Positions 50,968 to 61,469 are shown, counted from the first letter of the stretch. The stretch: DNA of 64,000 nucleotides from an uncultured Candidatus Melainabacteria bacterium (GCA_947525005.1 CANNUY010000004.1:1-64000); one strand, 5' to 3'. A program made the numbers and translations. Notes: generated from the sequence alone by a model not told the origin.

Positions 50968-53900
50968 TTGAAAAAACTAGGCTGGGGAAATTTACGAATA
51001 AATTTTCAAACACTGCTTATTGCATTTTTTTGCATACAAATAAGTAGCTCTTTTGCTGTTGCAGACCCAGTAAATCCAACTAATATAACAAATCCAACAA
51101 CCAGCTCTGTAACTCAAGCTACACAGCCTACTCAAGTATATCGTTCAACAAATTTTAACCCTAGCGTAACTTCTGGTGAAGATATCGTTATCAATGGCGA
51201 TAACGGAAACCCTGTAGGCATTTATAAATCTATTACTGATGCAAATAGTATCACAATGGAAAATGTTACTATTTCGTTTGTAAACAATGAGATTTTCAAT
51301 TATACATTTAACAATTTAACCATCAATGATGACGTTGATTTTATGCTCGACGTCGATTTAGCTAACTCAAAATCTGACAACATCACAACAACCAACTCTA
51401 CGGGAACAGTAAAGGTTTCCACCTTGAATTTCTTAAGCGCTCAAACAGGAAATTCAACAAAATTCCAAGTAATCAAAAACTCTGGACTAGCTTTAAACAT
51501 TGACTTGTTGCAATCTAAACTTGAAACAGGAGTTAAGACAACAATGTACAATGACACAGTTTTAGCAGACTCAATCACACTTGGACAAACATCTTTTGCC
51601 AACGATAGTATAGTAATCACAGGTTGGAAAGATGTTCTTTATGAGCTAATACAAGACACAAATCCGATACATACCTTGAAAAATTTTGTATTCAGAACAG
51701 ATTCAGAATACACAGTAACAAAAGATTTGGGAACACTTGGACAAGAAAGCATTTTAGCGATATCTAATGAATCAACAGGAGATTATGGAGTATTGAATGC
51801 AAATGGACATTCTTTATTCAAACTTAGCAATCCTATTTCTAAAGTAACCTTAGATAATATTTATGTTAAAAACGCATCAACTAGTGGTAACGGTTCAGTA
51901 GCTTCACTTGATAATAACACAGCAACCTTCACTGCAAAAAATTCAGTAATCACAAACAACAAATCAAGTGGTAATGGTGGTGCTTTTTATGTTAAAAACG
52001 GTACTTTAAAAATTGAAAACAGTACAGTTTCAAACAATACAAGTAACGGTAATGGTGGCGCTATTTACACAGACTCAAATGTAGAAATCATAGCAGATGA
52101 TGCTGTTACAGAATTCTATGGCAATACTGCAGGTGGAGAAAGCAACGCAATTTATGTAGGTTCAAAAGAAGGAACTGTTAATTTGACTGCAAAAAATAAT
52201 GGTACTATCAACATGAACGACAAAATTAACGGTACTACTGATGGCTACAAGCTTAATGTCAATGGTGATTCTACGGGTAAAATAAACTTAAACAATACAG
52301 TTAAAAACGCTACAATCCAATTAAATGGTGGAGTTTTGACACCATCTATAGAATCAAATATAAGTGGCAACAACTTCATCGGAAATGGTGGTATGCTTAA
52401 TCTTATCAATAATTCTACGGGAACAGTTCAGTTTAATGAAGTAACAATGATTGGAAATACAAAACTTGGGATTGATGCAGATTTAAGAAACAATAGTGTC
52501 GATAAAATTTCTGGCAATATTTTAAACACATCAACAGGTAAACTTAGCATAACAAACATTAATGTAATAAGCGATTCAATTCCTGAAAAAATAACAGTAG
52601 CATTCGCAAATGGACCAATCAAAGATGCAATCAGAAATGCTGTAAGCACTGTGTATAGCAGAATTTATAAATACAAGGTAAGTTATAATAAGTCAACAGG
52701 TCAATTAACCTTCAACCGTGGTGGTGGAGACAGCGGTGGTGGAGGCCACAGCACTGCTGATATCTATAACCCAGTTGTTTTAGCATCAGGAGTAGCGCAA
52801 CAAATAGCTTATGCTAATCAATTACAAAACTATCAAACTGCGATGTATCATTCAGATGCATATATGATGCTACCAAAGTTAGTTAGAAATATGAGAAACC
52901 AAACGAGCTTGAACTTAGAAGATGAGTTCAAGAATTGTAGTTATTACCCATATCAAGGCACTATTCAAGACGAGATAAAAAGCATTTGGGTAAGACCTTA
53001 TAGCACATTTGAAAGTATACCTTTAAAACGTGGAGTGAGTGTTTCTAATATCAGCTACGGAACATTATTCGGTGGCGATAGCGATATGATTTCACTTGGT
53101 CACGGGTTTAACTTTGTTTATGGTGGTTATGTTGGTTACAACGGTAACTCAACAAGTTATTCACATATTGACGCAAGCCAACAAGGTGCTGTTGTCGGCT
53201 TGAACGCTTATTTATATAAAGGTAATTTCTTCAACGCAATCACAGCGAACTGTGGTTGGCAGATAAACGAAAGTTTCACTAATTATGGAACTGATACCAT
53301 GAATTTGATAATGTCAGGTGTGGCTGATAGAGTTGGTTACAACTTTGAATTAGCGTCAGGCAAATTAATATTGCAACCATCAATATTCTTTGGTTATTCG
53401 TTTGTATATTCTACAGATTATACAACAAGTAACGGTGTACATATAAAGAGCGACCCATTAAATGTTATTCATTTTGCACCTACATTAAAAGTTATCGGTA
53501 ACTTGACAAACGGTTGGCAACCATATTTGTTGGTTAGTGTAATTGCAAACTTTATTGATAAAACTAATTTCACAGCTGACAACATCAAATTACCTCAAAT
53601 GTCTATCGATCCTTATGTTGAATATGGTATTGGTATACAAAGACGTTGGGGCGAAAACTGTCAAGGATTTGGACAGGCTACCGTTAGAAATGGTGGTAGA
53701 CGTGGTGTTGCTATATTGTTTGGATTTAAGTATATGATGGGCAAATTAACTGGTCAACCTACACCTGTTCCTGCTGATAGAATTACAGATAAAAAGGTTA
53801 AGTTTAAAGATAGAAAAGCACCTGATATCGAGATTGTCGATTGGAGAACAGCTAAGAAACAAGCTAAACAAAATAGAATTAAGAAGAATGAGTCTAAACC

Positions 53901-54393
53901 ACTTGTTGCTAAGACTGGATTTAGAGAAAAACTTAAAAATCTCAAAAAATTCTTGACGTTTAAATATAATACTGATGTATCTGCAAAAGTAGTTTCAGAT
54001 ACATATTCTGATGGTGTAATTATCACTACACTAAAAGGTCAAGATAGCTCTGGTGAATACTCTACTTATGTTGATATGGATATGCAAGAAGATTTTAATC
54101 CTGAACAAAAACAAGCAATAGAAAACCTTGAACCTGAAGGAGTTATTATAATTGAGGATACTGCGTTTGCTCATAAACAACAAACAAATATCACAACTAA
54201 ACCTGCACCAAAACCAGTTGAACAAGTACAACAAACCGTTCAACAAGTTCAAAATGCTGTTAGAAAAAGCGATTTAATTAAACGTATTAATAAGAAATAC
54301 GCTAAGATATTCAAGATAAACCAAACAAATTATATTAAACCTGTAAAACAGTATGAGTTCAAGGATTACACACTTGAAATAATCAAATTTTAA
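50968..54393 (+). CDS. Type V autotransporter with a long domain after the barrel
   Basis: An 1141-aa protein starting at TTG with AAGG upstream. A signal-peptide-like segment (about 12-36) is followed by a beta-helix passenger (about 40-600) with GNGGAFYVKNGTLKIENSTV and GNGGAIYTDSN repeats typical of pectate-lyase-like adhesins. Then come a linker (GGGDSGGGGHS) and an autotransporter barrel (about 660-925; IWVRPYSTFESIPLK, GYVGYNGNSTSY, GVAILFGFKYMMG). Unusually, about 215 residues follow the barrel. They are charged, partly helical, and include DVSAKVVSDTYSDGVIITT and a Gln/Pro-rich linker. Autotransporter barrels normally end the protein. Confidence 0.85.
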   Translation: MKKLGWGNLRINFQTLLIAFFCIQISSSFAVADPVNPTNITNPTTSSVTQATQPTQVYRSTNFNPSVTSGEDIVINGDNGNPVGIYKSITDANSITMENVTISFVNNEIFNYTFNNLTINDDVDFMLDVDLANSKSDNITTTNSTGTVKVSTLNFLSAQTGNSTKFQVIKNSGLALNIDLLQSKLETGVKTTMYNDTVLADSITLGQTSFANDSIVITGWKDVLYELIQDTNPIHTLKNFVFRTDSEYTVTKDLGTLGQESILAISNESTGDYGVLNANGHSLFKLSNPISKVTLDNIYVKNASTSGNGSVASLDNNTATFTAKNSVITNNKSSGNGGAFYVKNGTLKIENSTVSNNTSNGNGGAIYTDSNVEIIADDAVTEFYGNTAGGESNAIYVGSKEGTVNLTAKNNGTINMNDKINGTTDGYKLNVNGDSTGKINLNNTVKNATIQLNGGVLTPSIESNISGNNFIGNGGMLNLINNSTGTVQFNEVTMIGNTKLGIDADLRNNSVDKISGNILNTSTGKLSITNINVISDSIPEKITVAFANGPIKDAIRNAVSTVYSRIYKYKVSYNKSTGQLTFNRGGGDSGGGGHSTADIYNPVVLASGVAQQIAYANQLQNYQTAMYHSDAYMMLPKLVRNMRNQTSLNLEDEFKNCSYYPYQGTIQDEIKSIWVRPYSTFESIPLKRGVSVSNISYGTLFGGDSDMISLGHGFNFVYGGYVGYNGNSTSYSHIDASQQGAVVGLNAYLYKGNFFNAITANCGWQINESFTNYGTDTMNLIMSGVADRVGYNFELASGKLILQPSIFFGYSFVYSTDYTTSNGVHIKSDPLNVIHFAPTLKVIGNLTNGWQPYLLVSVIANFIDKTNFTADNIKLPQMSIDPYVEYGIGIQRRWGENCQGFGQATVRNGGRRGVAILFGFKYMMGKLTGQPTPVPADRITDKKVKFKDRKAPDIEIVDWRTAKKQAKQNRIKKNESKPLVAKTGFREKLKNLKKFLTFKYNTDVSAKVVSDTYSDGVIITTLKGQDSSGEYSTYVDMDMQEDFNPEQKQAIENLEPEGVIIIEDTAFAHKQQTNITTKPAPKPVEQVQQTVQQVQNAVRKSDLIKRINKKYAKIFKINQTNYIKPVKQYEFKDYTLEIIKF

Positions 54394-54399
54394 CCTTGC

Positions 54400-54436
54400 G
54401 AGCATTGGCAAGTTATTTGCCAATGCTTGTTTCCCC
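54400..54436 (+). terminator. Terminator of the autotransporter gene
   Basis: An 11-bp perfect stem (AGCATTGGCAA / TTGCCAATGCT) with a 5-base loop is followed by TGTTTCC, 7 bases after the stop codon. The T-run is weak. Confidence 0.55.
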
Positions 54437-54508
54437 CAGAAATCTTTAAAGGGATTTTTCGATTGTTTCACTCTCTTTTGAGATTTACTAACTTTAAAGT
54501 CATCTAAA

Positions 54509-56092
54509 CTACAACAACTTCAAATCTTCAGCAGGCTTTGTTGTGGGTCTTATATCAAACTCTGTTTTCAGAGTTTCTGTAAGGGTTGGATTAAGCATTA
54601 TCGGAGTACATTTACTCAAAAATACATTATTAACCCCTATTTTTTTAAGGTTTAAAATATTAGAAATCGTATGTTTATCACATTTTGAGATAAAGACTGA
54701 GATGGCTACATTATTTTCTTCTGCTGAACTAGAAATTCTATCAAGAATCTTGTATAACATACAAATATCAGGTGCAGAATTTATTACTATAACTTTTTTA
54801 TCACAAGGTATATTTGACAATGATATGACTAATGTTTCATTATCTGTCTTTGAAATAAACGACTCAAAATACTCTTTTTGTAAAACAGTATTCATTTCGG
54901 TAGGGAAGATAACAATATTTTTCAAGGATTTCATTTTAGATAAAATTTCGTCCATTTTGATATCAAACTCTTCTTCTGTACAGCCGAGTTTGACAGATGG
55001 GTGAATTTGACCTTTTTTAAACCCACGAGCAGACAAGGCAGAATTTACAAGTGGTGTAAAATCGTTATCTTTAATTTTTATAACCCCTTGAGGAACAAAG
55101 TTGTCTGTTGTAAATAGACGACCACGATATAGATATTCGATTGTTTCAAGAGAGTGCTTTGCTATTAGGATTGCTCCAGGGAAAGTTGCAAAATCAAGTA
55201 AACAGTTTTCAATACCTTTACCAAATTGACCTCTTAGATGTTTGTATTCTTGGAACTTTGGATAAGTGTAGACTTCAATCATATCACCGTGTGTATAGAC
55301 ATCTATTGATTTATCTTTTGTATAGTCTAGGACATTTTTAAGCTCTTGAATGTTTGTGCCTGCAACGAGGATACACTTGTTAGGACGGGTTGAGTAGGAT
55401 ACTTCACCTTCGGTTTGAGAACCAAAACGCTCTGTTTTTATACGATGTAGACGTTTTGCCAAACAGAAATCTATCTCTATTGCTTTTATAATTTTCTTTT
55501 TATATATATAAGCCGATGAATTTGGGTAATTAAGAGTATTTAAAAGATATAAAATTTCTAAATAAGCAGTTTTGTCATCAAGCCCGTAGGACTGGATTTC
55601 AACAAGGTTTATACAGATACTTTTAAGCACCATAAATATAACTTCAAACAGATTTCTTTTTTCTTGAGAAACGAGTTTTATTTTTTCAGAGAACTCTTTT
55701 TCACCGAGCTTAATAAGTTCTGAGATGTTTAATTGTTTATTCAATTTTATAACTGAAGGCATAGATTTTATTTGAATATTTTTTGATTTACAAACATCTT
55801 TATATGTTTTTATTGATTCAATAATTATTGATTTAAGACTCATGAGGGTCTTGTAGAACTGTTGGTTACCTATCTCTAGGTTTGACATAAGACCTGAGAG
55901 GGTGTTTAGGATAATACACTCTGTTGAATCATTTTTTAACCCTAGATGTTTAAGTTTAAGGGTATAAAACGCAAGTTGTTTAAGGTACATAACTAGAACT
56001 TCTCGTAGAGATGAGGTTCTAGGGTTAATGGAACAGATGCCTTTAGAGATACAGCTGTCATATTGATAATCTTCGTGATAATTGTAAAACAT
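54509..56092 (-). CDS. Hybrid-cluster-protein (Hcp) homologue lacking most cluster ligands
   Basis: A 527-aa protein whose whole length follows Hcp/CODH-family order: start MFYNYHED...SCISKGICS, the LREVLVMYLKQLAFYTLKLKHLG helix, VAGTNIQEL, DVYTHGDM, YPKFQEYKHLRGQFGKG, FPGAILIA, RLFTTDNFVPQG, and the end KIGVNNVFLSKCTP..TKPAEDLKLL. Of the N-terminal [4Fe-4S] cysteines only Cys14 and Cys20 remain; Tyr3 and His6 replace the others. GHD is GTN, THGEM is THGDM, the NCI cysteine is HS at 313-314, and the later cluster cysteines are not conserved. Nitric-oxide or hydroxylamine reduction is therefore unlikely. TATTAT lies 6 bases before the ATG. Confidence 0.78.
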   Translation of the reverse strand: MFYNYHEDYQYDSCISKGICSINPRTSSLREVLVMYLKQLAFYTLKLKHLGLKNDSTECIILNTLSGLMSNLEIGNQQFYKTLMSLKSIIIESIKTYKDVCKSKNIQIKSMPSVIKLNKQLNISELIKLGEKEFSEKIKLVSQEKRNLFEVIFMVLKSICINLVEIQSYGLDDKTAYLEILYLLNTLNYPNSSAYIYKKKIIKAIEIDFCLAKRLHRIKTERFGSQTEGEVSYSTRPNKCILVAGTNIQELKNVLDYTKDKSIDVYTHGDMIEVYTYPKFQEYKHLRGQFGKGIENCLLDFATFPGAILIAKHSLETIEYLYRGRLFTTDNFVPQGVIKIKDNDFTPLVNSALSARGFKKGQIHPSVKLGCTEEEFDIKMDEILSKMKSLKNIVIFPTEMNTVLQKEYFESFISKTDNETLVISLSNIPCDKKVIVINSAPDICMLYKILDRISSSAEENNVAISVFISKCDKHTISNILNLKKIGVNNVFLSKCTPIMLNPTLTETLKTEFDIRPTTKPAEDLKLL

Positions 56093-56187
56093 AATTATAT
56101 AATAACTTTAGGAAGATATTTTTAAATTAGACACCCGAGTTATTTTGCTAATAAATGTCATAATAAGTCATGAACAATGTAAAACGA

Positions 56188-56293
56188 CATAACAATCCAT
56201 AAATCAACCGTTCTATAACCACCCCATGACATTCAAAGCGAGCACGCATTTTATGCCAAAGCAGTAGGTTGGGGTTTCTACCCCAACAAAGTA
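56188..56293. repeat. Dispersed repeat pair
   Basis: CATAACAATCCATAAATCAACCGTTCTATAACC (within 56188-56220, given here only as a match to the 42763 unit) and GTAGGTTGGGGTTTCTACCC (56263-56282) repeat the two units seen at 42763-42820. They lie between the Hcp-like gene and the sigma-factor gene. Confidence 0.6.
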
Positions 56294-56314
56294 CATACAG
56301 AACTGCTGAACAAC

Positions 56315-57295
56315 CTACTTAATATAACTCTTAATATCAGAATTAATCCCTTTAGACTTACAGAGTTTTTTCAACTTTGAAATCGCTCTGTTTTCAATCT
56401 GTCTAATACGTTCTCTTGAAACATTGAAATAGTTTCCAACTTCTTCAAGTGTACGTTTTTCCCCCTCAGAGTCCAATCCGTAACGCAAAATCAATACATC
56501 ACGTTCCTTTTTGCTCAAATGTTCAAGCATCTTTGTAGTATCAAGTTGCAAATTCTCATTAGATACCATCAATTCAGGTTCAGCAGAGCTTTCGTCCACA
56601 ATATAATCTATAATCTTGTTAGCGTCTTCTTTTTGGTTAGTCGGTGTATCAATACTGATAGTAGTTTGAGCCGATTTAGAAATCTCTGCCAATTTCTTTA
56701 CAGAAATACCCAACTCATCAGCCAATTCAACCTTTGTAGGTGTTCTACCCAACTTTGAACCCAACGCCAAAGAAGTCTTTTTTATCTTTGTAAGTGTATC
56801 AATCAAGTGCATAGGCAATCTTATCATTCTTGATTTGTCAGCAATAGCACGTGTAATTGATTGTTGAATCCACCAAGTTGCATAAGTAGAGAACTTGAAC
56901 CCTTTTGTATAATCGAACTTTTCAGTAGCTCTAATCAAGCCCATATTCCCTTCTTGTATCAAGTCAAGAAAAGATAATCCACGACCTGCGTACTTTTTAG
57001 CAATACTAACAACAAGTCTTAAATTAGCATTAATAAGGATTTTTCTTGATAGTTCACAATGTTCTTCTTTTATTTTTTTTGCGACCTCAAGTTCTTCTTC
57101 CTTTGACAACAACGGTATTTTACCGATTTGTTGCAAGTAAAGTTTTACGGAGTCATCAACTCCTGCATCTGATTCAACCTCATGTTTTGAATTTTCTTCA
57201 TCTTGAGCAATATCGTTTTCAAACTGGTCAAAATCAATACCCTCATCTGATATATCATCAATTCCTAATGAAAAATTATCAACAGTATCCATCAT
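56315..57295 (-). CDS. RNA polymerase primary-type sigma-70 factor
   Basis: A 326-aa group 1/2 sigma factor. A short acidic N-terminus replaces region 1.1. Region 1.2 is [18 protein letters not shown]; region 2 includes [21 protein letters not shown] and [18 protein letters not shown] (-10 recognition). Region 3 follows, and region 4 has [18 protein letters not shown] and [20 protein letters not shown] (-35 recognition). This is the RpoD/SigA signature. Its small size would also fit a group 2 factor; no second sigma is visible to compare. It ends the minus run comEC-nadA-rlmB-sigma. Confidence 0.9.
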   Translation of the reverse strand: MMDTVDNFSLGIDDISDEGIDFDQFENDIAQDEENSKHEVESDAGVDDSVKLYLQQIGKIPLLSKEEELEVAKKIKEEHCELSRKILINANLRLVVSIAKKYAGRGLSFLDLIQEGNMGLIRATEKFDYTKGFKFSTYATWWIQQSITRAIADKSRMIRLPMHLIDTLTKIKKTSLALGSKLGRTPTKVELADELGISVKKLAEISKSAQTTISIDTPTNQKEDANKIIDYIVDESSAEPELMVSNENLQLDTTKMLEHLSKKERDVLILRYGLDSEGEKRTLEEVGNYFNVSRERIRQIENRAISKLKKLCKSKGINSDIKSYIK

Positions 57296-57306
57296 TTTTA
57301 AATCCC

Positions 57307-58044
57307 TTATTTTTTGGTAAGTCGTTGTCTTACGCTTTCGTAAACTATGATACTAAGAGCATTTGAAACATTCAAAGAGTTAAAATCATTGAACATAGGT
57401 ATATTTACTGAAAAATCTGCCAATTTCAACAATGTTTTTGACACGCCTGAATGTTCACCGCCCATAACTATTGCAAAATTCATATCGCAATAATCTATAT
57501 CATAATAATTTTGTTTTGCTGATGCATCAGTTGCAATTACCCACCAGTTGTTATCTTTTAGTATTTGGACAGCACTAGATAGGCTATTGACTTTTATAAT
57601 ATCTATATGATTAATAGCTCCTGCACTCGTTTTTTCAACAACAGAAGTTATTTGACAATTTCTTCTTGATGGGATAAGTACACCTTTTACCCCTGCACAA
57701 ACGCAAGTTCTAATAATCGCACCGATATTATGAACATCTTCCACACCATCTAAGATTACCAAAGATGCGTTTTCTTTGTATTTTTCTATAAAATCTTCAA
57801 GCTCAACATACTTTATAGGTGCAACCTGAGCAATAACTCCTTGATGATTCAAACCATCATACTGAGCCAATTTGTCACGACCAACAAACTGAAAAACAAC
57901 AGACTTCTGTTGAGCAAGTTTTTTAATCTGCTCAATCTTATTATCAGAATGGTTGGTTCTTGAGATAAGGATTTTGTTAATCTCTCTATCACTTTGAAGT
58001 GCTTCTATAACCGAGTTTTTGCCATATATAATATCGTTCTGCAT
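57307..58044 (-). CDS. rlmB: RNA 2'-O-ribose methyltransferase, TrmH/RlmB family
   Basis: A 245-aa SPOUT methyltransferase. The N-terminal substrate-binding domain (1-75) has [11 protein letters not shown] and [11 protein letters not shown]. The SPOUT domain (about 90-245) has motif 1 [14 protein letters not shown], motif 2 [16 protein letters not shown] and motif 3 [18 protein letters not shown] forming the knot and SAM site. The arrangement is that of RlmB, which methylates G2251 of 23S rRNA, but other TrmH-family targets are possible. A GGTGA site is present. It overlaps no gene; 11 bases separate it from the sigma gene. Confidence 0.88.
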   Translation of the reverse strand: MQNDIIYGKNSVIEALQSDREINKILISRTNHSDNKIEQIKKLAQQKSVVFQFVGRDKLAQYDGLNHQGVIAQVAPIKYVELEDFIEKYKENASLVILDGVEDVHNIGAIIRTCVCAGVKGVLIPSRRNCQITSVVEKTSAGAINHIDIIKVNSLSSAVQILKDNNWWVIATDASAKQNYYDIDYCDMNFAIVMGGEHSGVSKTLLKLADFSVNIPMFNDFNSLNVSNALSIIVYESVRQRLTKK

Positions 58045-58054
58045 AATTTCACCA

Positions 58055-58990
58055 TTACTTAGAAGCCTTTAACATTCTATCAATACAAGCAACTGCTTTT
58101 TTAGCAACAGCTTCATCAACAGTGATTTCGTGTTCTTCTTTATCAAGAGCGTTATAAATATCTTGTAAAGTATGCCATTTCATATTTGGACAAATTACGC
58201 TATTTTTGATAAGGATAAATTCTTTTTCAGGATAATCACGTTTAAGTCTATCCACAACACCTTTTTCTGTAGCGATAACAAATCTTTTCGCATCACTTTC
58301 AATAGCATATTTCATAATACCTGTTGTGCTACCAACATAATCAGCCAACTTCACAACCTCGTGGTGACATTCTGGGTGAGCCAAAACAAGTGCATCAGGA
58401 TATTTTTCTCTTGCTTCAATTATATCTTTTGGTTTAATTTGCAAGTGAGTTGGACAGAACCCTGGATAAGTCGTAACCTTGATATTACCTAATTTATGTT
58501 CAACCCATTTTCCTAAATATGTGTCAGGCAAGAATAAAATTTCTTTTTCATTCATTGATTGAACAACTTTCACAGCATTTGAGCTTGTACAACACATATC
58601 ACATTCTGACTTAACTTCTGCTGTTGAATTGATATAACAAACCACAGGAATATTCGGGTGTTTTGCCTTGAACTCTCTTACTTGTTCTAAATCAATCATA
58701 TCAGCCATTCTACAACCTGACTCTAATCTAGGTAGCAAAACTTTTTTGTCAGGTGATAAAATTTTTGCAGTCTGTGCCATAAAATAAACCCCTGCAAATA
58801 CGATTATGTCTGCATCTGTTTCATTTGCTTTTTGGCTCAAGTATAATGAATCGCCAACAAAATCAGCTACCTCATCAATTTCAATGTTTTGATATGAATG
58901 TGCTAAGATTACAGCATTCTTTTTCTCTTTTAATTCTTTAATTTTTTCTATTAAATTACTTTTTAAATCCATCGTGTTTATAATACCCAT
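58055..58990 (-). CDS. nadA: Quinolinate synthase NadA
   Basis: A 311-aa [4Fe-4S] enzyme that condenses iminoaspartate with dihydroxyacetone phosphate in NAD synthesis. Conserved segments are AVILAHSYQNIEIDEVAD, VFAGVYFMAQTAKIL, VCYINSTAEVKSECDMCCTSSNA, PDTYLGKWVE, HPECHHEVVKLADYVGSTTG and NSVICPNMKWHTL. Cluster cysteines lie in DMCCTSSN or VCYIN, in HPEC, and in VICPNM. No nadB or nadC adjoins it. TATAAT lies 16 bases upstream of the chosen ATG without a clear ribosome site; a start at 58972 is possible. Confidence 0.93.
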   Translation of the reverse strand: MGIINTMDLKSNLIEKIKELKEKKNAVILAHSYQNIEIDEVADFVGDSLYLSQKANETDADIIVFAGVYFMAQTAKILSPDKKVLLPRLESGCRMADMIDLEQVREFKAKHPNIPVVCYINSTAEVKSECDMCCTSSNAVKVVQSMNEKEILFLPDTYLGKWVEHKLGNIKVTTYPGFCPTHLQIKPKDIIEAREKYPDALVLAHPECHHEVVKLADYVGSTTGIMKYAIESDAKRFVIATEKGVVDRLKRDYPEKEFILIKNSVICPNMKWHTLQDIYNALDKEEHEITVDEAVAKKAVACIDRMLKASK

Positions 58991-59029
58991 TATTACTTAT
59001 TTTCTACATTATACAACAAAAAAATTTTG

Positions 59030-61429
59030 TTAAGAACTACCTGACAATCGTTTGTAGAATTTGTGGGTTTTCGGATTAAATCCGTCCAATTCATACGTAT
59101 TATCAGGCTTAAATATTACACGTATAGCGTTAGCTTTATCAGTTCTAAGCACTTTTGATTTTTCTAAAATCTTAACAGTTACTGGTGACGGGTGACCGTA
59201 TTTGTTGAACCCTACTGATATCAATGAGGCTTTCGGATTAAGTGTCGTCATCAACTTTTTATCTACAACTCCTCTTGCTCCGTGATGACCTACCTTGAAT
59301 ACTGTTATATCTTTTGGTAAATCTACTCTACTCAAAGCTCTTACTCCAGCGTCACCTGTAAACAACATTTTATTTTTACCATAAGTTGTTAACATGATTA
59401 TTGAGTTTTCGTTATCAGAATTACTAAAATCTGTTTTTGAGATATCTGGCTTAATTACTTTCATCTCAAAATTATTTTCTTTGCAGATTATGTCACCATC
59501 TTTCACTAAGACTTTTTCAGTCATTGATTTTCTATTTATTGCTTTTGTAATATATTTTGCAATCGGCTTTTTGTCCACAAGCGAATTCACATAAACCTTT
59601 TTCACTTTTAATGTGTAAATAATATCTTCTGCTCCACCTGCGTGGTCTGCGTCAAAGTGAGTTAGGATTATTCCATCAATATTCTTTATACCTTTATCTT
59701 TGAGGTATTTTAGAATAATTATTTCAGCCTGAGATTTACTACCTTTGTAACCAGAACGACCTGTATCAACCATATAGTATTTGTTTGCAGGTGTTTTTAA
59801 TAAAAACGCATCAGCGTTACCAACATCAAACGCAATAACTTCAAAATTATTGTTTGGTATTTTTATAAAAATTGATAAGGCTAAAACTAAACTCAGGGTT
59901 AAGGTAGGGATTAAGACCTTTTTATTTTGAGTTTTCAATAAATAAATCACAGCTAAAAGAATTAGATAATATAACAATATCTGAATAATTGATGGGTGAG
60001 TTGTTATATATAATGAGTGTGGAAGATTTGCAAAAAATTCTGAAATAAATACTAAACCTGTTAAACAAGGATTTAGTACAAAATCAAATACTTTACAAAC
60101 AAAAGATGCTATACAAGGTATTAGTGCAAATACAGAACTTACAAATCCACCAAAACTGATTACAGATAAAAATGGCATTGTCAAAATATTTGCAAACACT
60201 GAGTATACACTAATTGTATTAAAATAAAACATCTGTATTGGAATAACCCATGCCTGTGCAATTATTGGGATAAATATGGCACTTGAGATGAGAATTGGAA
60301 CTCTGTTCATATATTTTAAGACTGCATCAGCAGAGATAAGGATACCAAAAGTTACAACAAACGATAACTGAAAGCCAACATCGTTTATGTAAGCAGGGTT
60401 AAATAACAACATTAATAACGCTACAAACGACAATAAAGAAATTGAGTGTGCATCTCTATCTATCAATTTTCCTAAGAAAATAAATATCAGCATAAGTGCG
60501 GCACGAACAACAGATGCACCTAGACCAGTCATAAGAGCATAGAATATTATTGTCAAAATTCCACAGACAAGTCGAAGTTTGTATGGAACACCAAGCCTTA
60601 CCAAGAAGAATAATAAGAAACTACTAATAAAACCTACGTTCATACCAGATGCAGCAAGAATATGGAGCAAACCTGAATTGATAAAAGATGTTTTAATATA
60701 ATCAGGTGGTGCGATTGCATCATCACCAAACACAACTCCACCTAGAATTTCTATATTTGGACTTTTTAAATATTCAGAATGAGCAGTTATAACGTCTTCA
60801 CGTTTTATATTAAGATATTGAAGAATTTTATTTTTCAAACAAAGTTTACGTGGGGAATAGGATACATTTTCTTCTTCTGAATAAAAAGTCGTATATACAT
60901 TGAAGTTTCTAAGATACTTATCATACGAAAACTGTGAGGGGTTCGTTGCAGTAAAAGGTTTTCTTAATTTACCATCAATTATATAATGATTTCCTATCAA
61001 AAACTGATTAGGACGAGGCTTTGGAGAGTTTGTTTTGATTGTCACAAGCACTCTTGCTTTTACGTTTTCTTGATTAAATTTATCCACATCAAAGAAAAAC
61101 TTCACTTTCCCATCACCATTTGAGGTTGGAACAGAAGATATTTCTCCTGATAATTCACACTGAGAGGGAGCTTTATCAAACAACATATCAGATGGTTTTA
61201 CACGATAACTCGCATAAAAGAACCCGAAATAGAATAAGAAAATATAAACTAATGGAAGTTTAAGATTATTGAATTTTATCACTAAAAACACAAGAAAAAC
61301 TGTAAATATTGCACCGAATAGGATTGGAGACTCGGTAAAGAACGCATACAAACCTAATATATAAACTATTGAAAGAGATAGCATCAAAACATTCTTGTTT
61401 TGATAAAGTTCTGATAAAAACTTATTCAT
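59030..61429 (-). CDS. comEC: DNA internalisation channel ComEC/Rec2
   Basis: A 799-aa inner-membrane protein for uptake of single-stranded DNA. It has N-terminal membrane helices and an OB-like DUF4131 region (about 1-210; GEISSVPTSNGDGKVKFFF). The competence domain (about 215-520) has LHILAASGMNVGFISSF and YALMTGLGASVVRAALM. A metallo-beta-lactamase-like nuclease domain ends it (about 545-799; LTHFDADHAGGAED, FTGDAG, KVGHHGARGV). All metal-site motifs look intact. TATAAT lies exactly 6 bases before the ATG (leaderless). Its presence suggests natural competence or recycling of DNA. Confidence 0.93.
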   Translation of the reverse strand: MNKFLSELYQNKNVLMLSLSIVYILGLYAFFTESPILFGAIFTVFLVFLVIKFNNLKLPLVYIFLFYFGFFYASYRVKPSDMLFDKAPSQCELSGEISSVPTSNGDGKVKFFFDVDKFNQENVKARVLVTIKTNSPKPRPNQFLIGNHYIIDGKLRKPFTATNPSQFSYDKYLRNFNVYTTFYSEEENVSYSPRKLCLKNKILQYLNIKREDVITAHSEYLKSPNIEILGGVVFGDDAIAPPDYIKTSFINSGLLHILAASGMNVGFISSFLLFFLVRLGVPYKLRLVCGILTIIFYALMTGLGASVVRAALMLIFIFLGKLIDRDAHSISLLSFVALLMLLFNPAYINDVGFQLSFVVTFGILISADAVLKYMNRVPILISSAIFIPIIAQAWVIPIQMFYFNTISVYSVFANILTMPFLSVISFGGFVSSVFALIPCIASFVCKVFDFVLNPCLTGLVFISEFFANLPHSLYITTHPSIIQILLYYLILLAVIYLLKTQNKKVLIPTLTLSLVLALSIFIKIPNNNFEVIAFDVGNADAFLLKTPANKYYMVDTGRSGYKGSKSQAEIIILKYLKDKGIKNIDGIILTHFDADHAGGAEDIIYTLKVKKVYVNSLVDKKPIAKYITKAINRKSMTEKVLVKDGDIICKENNFEMKVIKPDISKTDFSNSDNENSIIMLTTYGKNKMLFTGDAGVRALSRVDLPKDITVFKVGHHGARGVVDKKLMTTLNPKASLISVGFNKYGHPSPVTVKILEKSKVLRTDKANAIRVIFKPDNTYELDGFNPKTHKFYKRLSGSS

Positions 61430-61435
61430 AAAGAA

Positions 61436-61469
61436 ATTATAACAAAAATATAGTTAGATATGCTATAAT
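61436..61469. promoter_or_regulatory. Back-to-back promoters of comEC and uvrC
   Basis: TATAAT for comEC (61436-61441, minus) lies 6 bases before its ATG with an upstream TG. TATAAT for uvrC (61464-61469, plus) lies 7 bases before its ATG with an upstream TGC. Both look leaderless and extended -10. Confidence 0.5.
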
